DNA from: Amycolatopsis japonica | Lineage (GTDB): Bacteria > Actinomycetota > Actinomycetes > Mycobacteriales > Pseudonocardiaceae | Assembly: GCF_000732925.1 (NCBI RefSeq) | Contig: NZ_CP008953.1 | Coordinates: 4,154,001-4,218,000 of the forward strand | Length of the DNA stretch: 64,000 bases | Direction of reading: 5' to 3' | Part shown: positions 58,959 to 64,000 of the stretch, in pieces | Layout of the letters: each line of letters opens with the position of its first letter | Numbering within the stretch: the stretch's first letter is position 1 | The notes under the pieces: generated by a model | Database searches by the model: none | Seen by the model: only the letters and a program-made list of their open reading frames with translations | What the model was told of the DNA's origin: nothing | Made by a program: the position numbers and the translations under genes

Positions 58959-59804
58959 TCACCACCGAGGCGGACCGGCGTCCACGATCTTCTGCGACAA
59001 CTCCAGCGGGTCGAGATGCATCAGCGACTCCATCCACCAGGTCATCCCGGCCTGCCCCAGCGCGGGCAGATCGACCTTGATCGGCTCTTCCCACGCCGGG
59101 CTCGCGTTGCCTGCCACGGCGACGTCGAAGGGACGGCCCGGTTCCAACCCGGCGAGCCCGAGCGCGCGGTGGGTCTCGGCGATCTCCTCGGCGGTCGGCG
59201 TGTGGTCCTCCGGGTTCGGGAAGATCCCGTCGCACAGCGCCGCCCGCCGGACGACACGCGGGTTGTCCGTCGAGCTCGCCACCCAGATCGGGATCGGGAA
59301 CGGCTCGGGCGGCGCCTCGGCGAGCGCGACCTGGTAGTGCGCGCCGTCGTGGTCGAACCGCCTGCCGGACCAGATCGCGCGGATGACGTCGAGGCCTTCG
59401 TCGAACATCGCCGACCGGGTCAGCAGGTCGGTCTGTTCACCGAATCGGCTGAAGTCACCGGATTCGTCCGAACCCAGCCCGGTGCCGAGGATCAGCCGGC
59501 CGCCGGAGAGGCGGCTGACGGTCGACGCGTGCCGCGCGACCACCCACGGGCGGCGCCGGGCGGGCGGCGTGATCATCGGGCCGAACAACAGCCTGCTGGT
59601 CGCGTGCGCGATGGCGCCGAGCGTCGTCCATGGATCCGCGATGGGCATGGTGTCCGCGACCACGTGGTCCCACAGGAAGAACCCGTCCCAGCCCGCCGCC
59701 TCGGCGCGCACGGCGAGGTCGACGAGCACTCCCGGCTCACCGAACGGGCCGAAAGGCGGCAGATAGACGGCATGGCGGACCGTGCTGCCGGTCAAGTCGA
59801 TCAT
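58959..59804 (-). CDS. LLM-class F420-dependent oxidoreductase
   Basis: 281 residues if started at ATG 59804; a TTG nine bases further in has the best-spaced GGGGAG, and 59858 is a longer option. The bacterial luciferase-like barrel is clear: RHAVYLPPFGPFGEPGVLVDLAVRAEAAGWDGFFLWDH, WVVARHASTVSRLSGGRLILGTGLG. It would use F420H2 or FMN; substrate unknown. Confidence 0.88.
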   Translation of the reverse strand: MIDLTGSTVRHAVYLPPFGPFGEPGVLVDLAVRAEAAGWDGFFLWDHVVADTMPIADPWTTLGAIAHATSRLLFGPMITPPARRRPWVVARHASTVSRLSGGRLILGTGLGSDESGDFSRFGEQTDLLTRSAMFDEGLDVIRAIWSGRRFDHDGAHYQVALAEAPPEPFPIPIWVASSTDNPRVVRRAALCDGIFPNPEDHTPTAEEIAETHRALGLAGLEPGRPFDVAVAGNASPAWEEPIKVDLPALGQAGMTWWMESLMHLDPLELSQKIVDAGPPRW

Positions 59805-59877
59805 CTCCCCAACGTCATCGTCGAAGTCCCCGGACGGCCGCTTGTTTACGCCGTTCACTCACGTTAGCGTCCGGAAG

Positions 59878-61251
59878 ATGGCGGACGACGGTGAACGATC
59901 GACGAAGTGGCCGGAGCATCGGAGAAGGTTACGCCGGGTGTTGTCCTCGGTGGTCGCCGTCTCACTATGCGCGACACTTTCGGCCGTGAACGCGTCCGCA
60001 TCGCAGGATGACGACTGGTCCCGGGACTTCTACTGGGGTGTCGCGTCGTCGGGCTACCAGTCCGAGGGCAACGCCCCGGACAGCAACTGGAAGCGGTTCG
60101 TGGACCGCTCCGCCGGCAAGGACGGCGTCGACGAGTACCGCGACTCCGTGGACTTCCGGCACCGCTACGCCGACGACATCCGCCTCGCGGCCGGTCTCGG
60201 CGTCAACACCTACCGCTTCGGTGTCGAGTGGGCGCGTGTCGAACCTTCGCCCGGCCGGTGGGACGAGACCGAACTGGCCTTCTACGACGACGTGTTCCGG
60301 CAGGTCCGCGCCGCGGGCATGACGCCGATGATCACGCTCAACCATTGGGTCTACCCGGGCTGGGCGCTCGACCAGGGCGGCTGGGCCGAGACGCGGACGG
60401 CCGACGCGTGGCTGGAGTTCAGCCGGAAGATCGTCCAGCGCTACGCCGGGCAGGACGTCCTCTGGGTGACGTTCAACGAGCCGCTCATCTTCCTCCGGAA
60501 CGAGCAGAAGGTCGGCGCCCTGGACGCCACGCGGTACTTCGCGGCGCAGTCCAACGTCGTCCAGGCGCACCGCCGGGCCTACGACCTCATCCACGAACTG
60601 GATCCGACCTCGAAGGTCACCAGCAACCAGGCCTACATCACCGGGGTCAACGGGATGGCCGACTGGTTCTTCCTCGACCAGGTCAAGGACAAGCTCGACT
60701 TCATCGGCATCGACTACTACTACGGGCTCAGCATCGACAACTGGACGGTGTTCGCGGCCGCCAGTGACAAGTTCTGGGACGTGAAACTCCAGCCAGAAGG
60801 CATCTACTACGCACTGCGCAGCTACCACAACCGGTTCCCGCGCATGCCCCTCTACATCGTCGAGAACGGCATGGCGACCGACAACGGGAAGCTCCGCGAC
60901 GCGGACTACACCCGCGGCGATCACGTACGCGACACCGTGTACTGGCTCCAGCGTGCGAAGGCCGACGGGATGAACCTCATCGGCTACAACTACTGGAGCC
61001 TCACCGACAACTACGAATGGGGCAGCTACCGCGCCCGGTTCGGACTGTACACAGTGGACGCTCTCGCCGATCCCGCGCTGACCCGGCGCCCCACGGACGC
61101 CGTTCCCGCGTACCAGGATCTGGTGACCGCGGGCGGCGTACCGCAGGGCTACCGGCTCAACCGAGGGCCCGGCCTCTGCTCGCTCGTGGACGGGCTGAAC
61201 AGTTGCCTCAACCCGGCCAAAGTGGACGGACCGCTCACGCCGCTGAAGTGA
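59878..61251 (+). CDS. Secreted GH1 family beta-glucosidase
   Basis: 457 residues from ATG 59878. An N-terminal signal-like segment (RRVLSSVVAVSLCATLSAVNASAS) precedes the GH1 barrel: FYWGVASSGYQSEG, acid/base Glu in VTFNEPL and nucleophile Glu in LYIVENGMATDNG, and late YNYWSLTDNYEWG. It should hydrolyse beta-glucosides outside the cell, complementing the GH5 cellulase 3 kb away. The stop overlaps the convergent ABC-F gene by 17 bases. Confidence 0.92.
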   Translation: MADDGERSTKWPEHRRRLRRVLSSVVAVSLCATLSAVNASASQDDDWSRDFYWGVASSGYQSEGNAPDSNWKRFVDRSAGKDGVDEYRDSVDFRHRYADDIRLAAGLGVNTYRFGVEWARVEPSPGRWDETELAFYDDVFRQVRAAGMTPMITLNHWVYPGWALDQGGWAETRTADAWLEFSRKIVQRYAGQDVLWVTFNEPLIFLRNEQKVGALDATRYFAAQSNVVQAHRRAYDLIHELDPTSKVTSNQAYITGVNGMADWFFLDQVKDKLDFIGIDYYYGLSIDNWTVFAAASDKFWDVKLQPEGIYYALRSYHNRFPRMPLYIVENGMATDNGKLRDADYTRGDHVRDTVYWLQRAKADGMNLIGYNYWSLTDNYEWGSYRARFGLYTVDALADPALTRRPTDAVPAYQDLVTAGGVPQGYRLNRGPGLCSLVDGLNSCLNPAKVDGPLTPLK

Positions 61252-62857
61252 CCAGTTCCAGCCGCCTGCCTTCGAACGTCCGCCGCATCCGCCGGTCGTG
61301 GGTGACGACCACGAGCGCGCCGGAGTACGTCGCGAGCGCCTGCTCCATCTCCTCGACGAGATCCGGGGAGAGATGGTTGGTCGGCTCGTCGAGCAGCAGC
61401 AGGTCGGTCCTGGCCGTCACCAATCTGGCCAGTTCCAGCCTGCGCCGCTGCCCGATGGACAGTTCCCGGACCGGCTTACGCAGATCCGGCGCCCGGAACA
61501 GGCCCAGCGACAGCAACCTCTCGGCCGCCTCGTCTTCGTCGCCGTCTCCGGCGAAGACCATCAGGACGGTCCGCGCGTCGGCGGCGAGCCCGCCGTTCTG
61601 GTGCAGGAACCCGATCCGGCCCGCCCGCTCCGCCGATCCCGTCGACGGCGCGAGCTCACCGGCGAGCACCCGCATCAAGGTCGTCTTGCCCGCCCCGTTG
61701 GGACCGGTCACGAGGACCCGTTCGCCGGGCAGCACGCTGAGCGACGTCCGCGGCAGGCGGCCGTCGACCGACACGCCGCACGCCTTCACCACGTACTGAC
61801 CGGCCTCCGTCTCCCCCGCGGCGATCCGCGCGGTGAACCGGAGCGGCTCCGGCGGAGGCGGGACCGGATTCGTCTCCAGCCGCTGGATCCGCTCGCGCGC
61901 CCACCGGATCCTGCTCATCGCCCCGTGCGCCCGGGAGCGGGCCCGGAACGCGCCCGCCCCGCTGAAGGCGGCCGGGGCCTTGCGCGGGATCGCCGAAAAC
62001 CGGTCGATGTTGACGTCCGCCATCCGTTCGTAACGGGACTTCTCCAGCCGCCACTCCTCGTATTCGCGGACCCATCGGGCCCGCGCGGCCTCCTTCGCCG
62101 CGAGATAGCCCGAGTACCCGTCGCCGTGCCGCTGCACGGAACGGCGGTCGGCGTCGACCTCGAGGATCGTCGTGGTGACACGGCTGAGGAACGTCCGGTC
62201 GTGCGTGATCGCGACGATCCGGCCGCGATGCCCACGGAGATGGTTCTCCAGCCAGGCGACGGCGTCGTCGTCGAGATCGTTGGTCGGCTCGTCCAGCAAC
62301 AGCAGTTCGGGCGACGCGGCCAGCGTGGCCGCGAGCGCCAGCCGGGACCGCTGACCACCGGACAGGCTGCCCAGCGCGCGGTCGCGATCGAGGCCCGGCT
62401 GTCCGAGCCCGTGCAGGGCGACCTCCACTCTGGCATCGGCCTCGTAACCGCCACGGGCTTCGTACGCGGTCATGAGGTCGCCATACGCGGCCAGGTCTTC
62501 GGCGGTTTCGAGCGACCTTTCCGCCGTCCGCAGCCGGGATTCGAGCTCCCGGATGTCGGCCAGCGCGAGGTCGATCGCGTCGCCGACCGTGGCGGTGTCG
62601 GGCAGATCCAGCGTCTGCGGGAGATAGCCGACGCCGCCGGGCGCGGTGACGGTCACGGTGCCGTTGTCCGCCCGGTCGCGGCCGGCGATCAGCCTGAGCA
62701 GGGTGGACTTGCCCGAGCCGTTGTCGCCGATGACGCCCGCCTTCTCCCCCGGTTTGGCGGTGAAGGAGATCTGGTCGAGCACGACGTGGTCGTCGAAGCG
62801 TTTGGTGACACCGGAGAGCACGAGTTGTGTTCCGGGATTTCGATGCGGGGTACGCAC
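61235..62857 (-). CDS. ABC-F family ribosome-protection type protein
   Basis: 540 residues from GTG 62857 (AGGAGGA seven bases before). Two ATPase domains (GDNGSGKSTLL, LSGGQRSRLAL, LLLDEPTNDLD; GPNGAGKTTLM, LSIGQRRRLEL, LLLDEPTNHLS) are separated by a charged linker near residues 240-310 (AKEAARARWVREYEEWRLEKSRY) and there is no membrane part. ABC-F proteins of this type (TlrC, LmrC, VarM) free ribosomes from macrolides, lincosamides or streptogramins. Upstream is a leader peptide and RBS-sequestering hairpin, as expected for an antibiotic-induced gene. Confidence 0.9.
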   Translation of the reverse strand: MRTPHRNPGTQLVLSGVTKRFDDHVVLDQISFTAKPGEKAGVIGDNGSGKSTLLRLIAGRDRADNGTVTVTAPGGVGYLPQTLDLPDTATVGDAIDLALADIRELESRLRTAERSLETAEDLAAYGDLMTAYEARGGYEADARVEVALHGLGQPGLDRDRALGSLSGGQRSRLALAATLAASPELLLLDEPTNDLDDDAVAWLENHLRGHRGRIVAITHDRTFLSRVTTTILEVDADRRSVQRHGDGYSGYLAAKEAARARWVREYEEWRLEKSRYERMADVNIDRFSAIPRKAPAAFSGAGAFRARSRAHGAMSRIRWARERIQRLETNPVPPPPEPLRFTARIAAGETEAGQYVVKACGVSVDGRLPRTSLSVLPGERVLVTGPNGAGKTTLMRVLAGELAPSTGSAERAGRIGFLHQNGGLAADARTVLMVFAGDGDEDEAAERLLSLGLFRAPDLRKPVRELSIGQRRRLELARLVTARTDLLLLDEPTNHLSPDLVEEMEQALATYSGALVVVTHDRRMRRTFEGRRLELVTSAA

Positions 62858-62870
62858 AGGGGCGTCCTCC

Positions 62871-62961
62871 TGATTCTCGCGGGGAAGAAGAGCAGACGAG
62901 GAAGGACGCGACCCGGCGGAGCGAAGGCTCTACGCCAGGGCCGCGTCGAAGGCGAGAATCA
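62871..62961 (-). promoter_or_regulatory. RBS-sequestering inverted repeat upstream of the ABC-F gene
   Basis: On the minus strand TGATTCTCGC (62961-62952), which begins at the leader peptide's stop codon, is perfectly complementary to GCGAGAATCA (62880-62871), directly before the ABC-F ribosome site AGGAGGA. The long-range pairing would hide the ribosome site until a ribosome stalls on the leader. Classic translational or transcriptional attenuation logic. Confidence 0.7.
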
Positions 62962-62982
62962 CAGAGTGAAGAAAATCCCCAT
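62959..62982 (-). CDS. Seven-residue leader peptide of the ABC-F gene
   Basis: ATG 62982 encodes MGIFFTL and stops at TGA 62961-62959. No ribosome site precedes it; the predicted promoter places the transcription start at or next to the ATG, so the message would be leaderless. Its stop overlaps the inverted-repeat arm. Short leader ORFs control several ABC-F and erm genes through drug-stalled ribosomes. Confidence 0.65.
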   Translation of the reverse strand: MGIFFTL

Positions 62983-62989
62983 GCCGAAG

Positions 62990-63029
62990 ACGGTAGCGGG
63001 AGAACGCGGACGGGCAAAACGAATAAAAG
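62990..63029 (-). promoter_or_regulatory. WhiB7-like promoter of the ABC-F gene
   Basis: On the minus strand: -35 TTGCCC (63017-63012), 16-base spacer, -10 TACCGT (62995-62990), and an AT-rich stretch CCTTTTATTCGTTTT directly before the -35 element, the mark of WhiB7-dependent promoters. The -10 ends seven bases from the leader ATG. Confidence 0.6.
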
Positions 63030-63129
63030 GTTGTGTACGGGTTCACAGAGTGTTCTGTGTCCCCATACCGCGACAGCGGCGCCCCGGTGAACGAGAATCG
63101 AGGATGGAGGTATTTCGCGGTCTGAGGGA

Positions 63130-63738
63130 ATGGGGTTCCTCGTGCACGGGTCCAGTGGTCCGATCGCCCGCTTCCGGCGACGGCTCTTCCCTGGTCACAA
63201 TTCGCTGGCTCGTGGCTCCGACCGGTTCGAAGCCCTTCTTCTCAAGCTCGTGATCCTCGCGGCGCTGCTCGCCATCCCGGTCGCGGCCGCCGTCGGCTCG
63301 GCCAACCACGGCAGGCAGGTCGCCGCGGCCGCCGCAGACTCGACCGGACGCACGCCCGCCACCGCGTACCTGCTGAAGGCGGCGCCCGTCCGCATCGTCG
63401 ACAGCGAGAGCGTCGGAACCGACACCTCCACCACCGAGGCGACCTGGACCGACTCGCGCGGCGCCCGGCACACCGGCGGCGTCCTCGCGGCGCCGGGCAG
63501 CCCCGCCGGATCGGCCATGCCGATCTGGATCGACGCCCGCGGTGAACTCACCACCGCCCCGAGGACCGCGTCGACTGCCGTGTTCGATTCCGTGCTCGTC
63601 GGCCTGTGGCTCTGGTTCGCGGTGGTCGCCGGGCTGGTCCTGGTGCAGCGGGTCGTCCGGCTGGTGCTCGACCGGCAGCGGGCCGCGGCCTGGGAGCGCG
63701 CTTGGGCGGTCTACCCGCGTTCCGGTTCCTGGCCCTAA
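63130..63738 (+). CDS. Rv1733c-family membrane protein
   Basis: 202 residues with two helices: LLLKLVILAALLAIPVAAAVGS near residue 40 and VLVGLWLWFAVVAGLVLVQRVV near residue 160, separated by an extracytoplasmic domain (ATWTDSRGARHTGGVL, GSAMPIWIDARGELTTAP). This matches the mycobacterial Rv1733c family, whose function is unknown. Confidence 0.85.
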   Translation: MGFLVHGSSGPIARFRRRLFPGHNSLARGSDRFEALLLKLVILAALLAIPVAAAVGSANHGRQVAAAAADSTGRTPATAYLLKAAPVRIVDSESVGTDTSTTEATWTDSRGARHTGGVLAAPGSPAGSAMPIWIDARGELTTAPRTASTAVFDSVLVGLWLWFAVVAGLVLVQRVVRLVLDRQRAAAWERAWAVYPRSGSWP

Positions 63739-63780
63739 TCCCGGCGGCGAGGGCAAAGAGCCTCGGCTAGGGTGCCCCGC

Positions 63781-64000
63781 ATGCGCATCATGATCTCGGC
63801 GGACATGGAGGGCGCCACCGGCGTCACCTGGACCGACGACGTCATCCCCGGCACCGAGCAGTGGCAACGATTCCGCCGCCTGTTCACCGGCGACGTCAAC
63901 GCCACCATCGCGGGCCTGTTCGACTCCGGCGCCACCGACGTGCTGGTCAACGAGGCGCATTCCTCGCAACGGAACCTGCTGCTCGAAGACCTCGACGGCC
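63781..64000 (+). CDS. M55 family D-aminopeptidase (DppA-like), N-terminal part
   Basis: Starts at ATG 63781 and runs off the window after 73 codons. MRIMISADMEGATGVT carries the zinc-ligand Asp8 and Glu10 of the DppA family, and VLVNEAHSSQRNLL continues the fold. It hydrolyses D-amino acid dipeptides, e.g. from murein. Confidence 0.88.
   Translation, partial: MRIMISADMEGATGVTWTDDVIPGTEQWQRFRRLFTGDVNATIAGLFDSGATDVLVNEAHSSQRNLLLEDLDG

Overview
The window is high-GC actinobacterial DNA, most likely from Amycolatopsis or a close relative in the Pseudonocardiaceae. This placement is inferred from base composition, F420-type oxidoreductases, an MptB-like lipoglycan mannosyltransferase, an Rv1733c-like membrane protein, and many short intergenic palindromes with GAAGG/CCTTC cores. 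No rRNA, tRNA, transposase, integrase or CRISPR array was seen.

The main object is an apparent biosynthetic gene cluster at about 5.2-24.2 kb. A left operon on the minus strand (M1-peptidase-like gene, then a DAO-type flavoenzyme) and a StrR/NovG-type regulator diverge from a shared control region. A tightly coupled 12-gene plus-strand operon follows: KSIII-like protein, FkbH-like protein, ACP, lysine/ornithine N-monooxygenase, cupin, MetRS-like protein, ATP-grasp ligase, DDAH-like guanidino enzyme, a small protein, an OppA-like protein without signal peptide, a cation/proton antiporter and a second ATP-grasp ligase. The N-monooxygenase, cupin and MetRS-like genes form the known toolkit for making N-N bonds (N6-hydroxylysine plus an amino acid gives a hydrazine). 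Here the usually fused cupin-MetRS hydrazine synthetase is split into two abutting genes. The DAO-type enzyme is the expected partner that cleaves off the lysine carbon skeleton. FkbH plus ACP should supply glyceryl-ACP, which the atypical KSIII could transfer, and two ATP-grasp enzymes could form amide or hydrazide bonds. The M1-like protein has lost every zinc-site residue and is predicted to be a pseudoenzyme. I infer a cryptic hydrazine (N-N) metabolite that may carry a glycerate-derived unit.

Left of the cluster (0-4.7 kb) are the end of a molybdenum hydroxylase subunit, two NIPSNAP proteins flanking a SARP-type regulator, and an M20 peptidase. The SARP may or may not belong to the cluster.

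Right of the cluster (24-41 kb) is mostly ordinary chromosome: DUF4037, an SGNH hydrolase, TetR, an SRPBCC/ArsR/VOC operon, an FMN reductase/MFS/MerR operon, SPFH plus NfeD, the actinobacterial DUF3097/APH/SCO1664/DUF3090 group, an S9 peptidase with an S66 carboxypeptidase, a methyltransferase, an F420 PPOX-type enzyme and a mannosyltransferase.

The 41-64 kb part holds a complete oligopeptide ABC transporter operon, a membrane-protein/cupredoxin-like module with an unlisted 48-residue membrane protein, TetR and HxlR regulators, a thiolase with a 4Fe-4S protein, a SigJ-type ECF sigma factor, secreted GH5 and GH1 glycosidases, a PIG-L deacetylase, a CGNR regulator, an F420-type LLM oxidoreductase, and an ABC-F ribosome-protection-type protein. 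The ABC-F gene is preceded by a WhiB7-like promoter, a 7-codon leader peptide and an RBS-sequestering inverted repeat. The window ends in an Rv1733c-like protein and the start of an M55 (DppA-type) peptidase.
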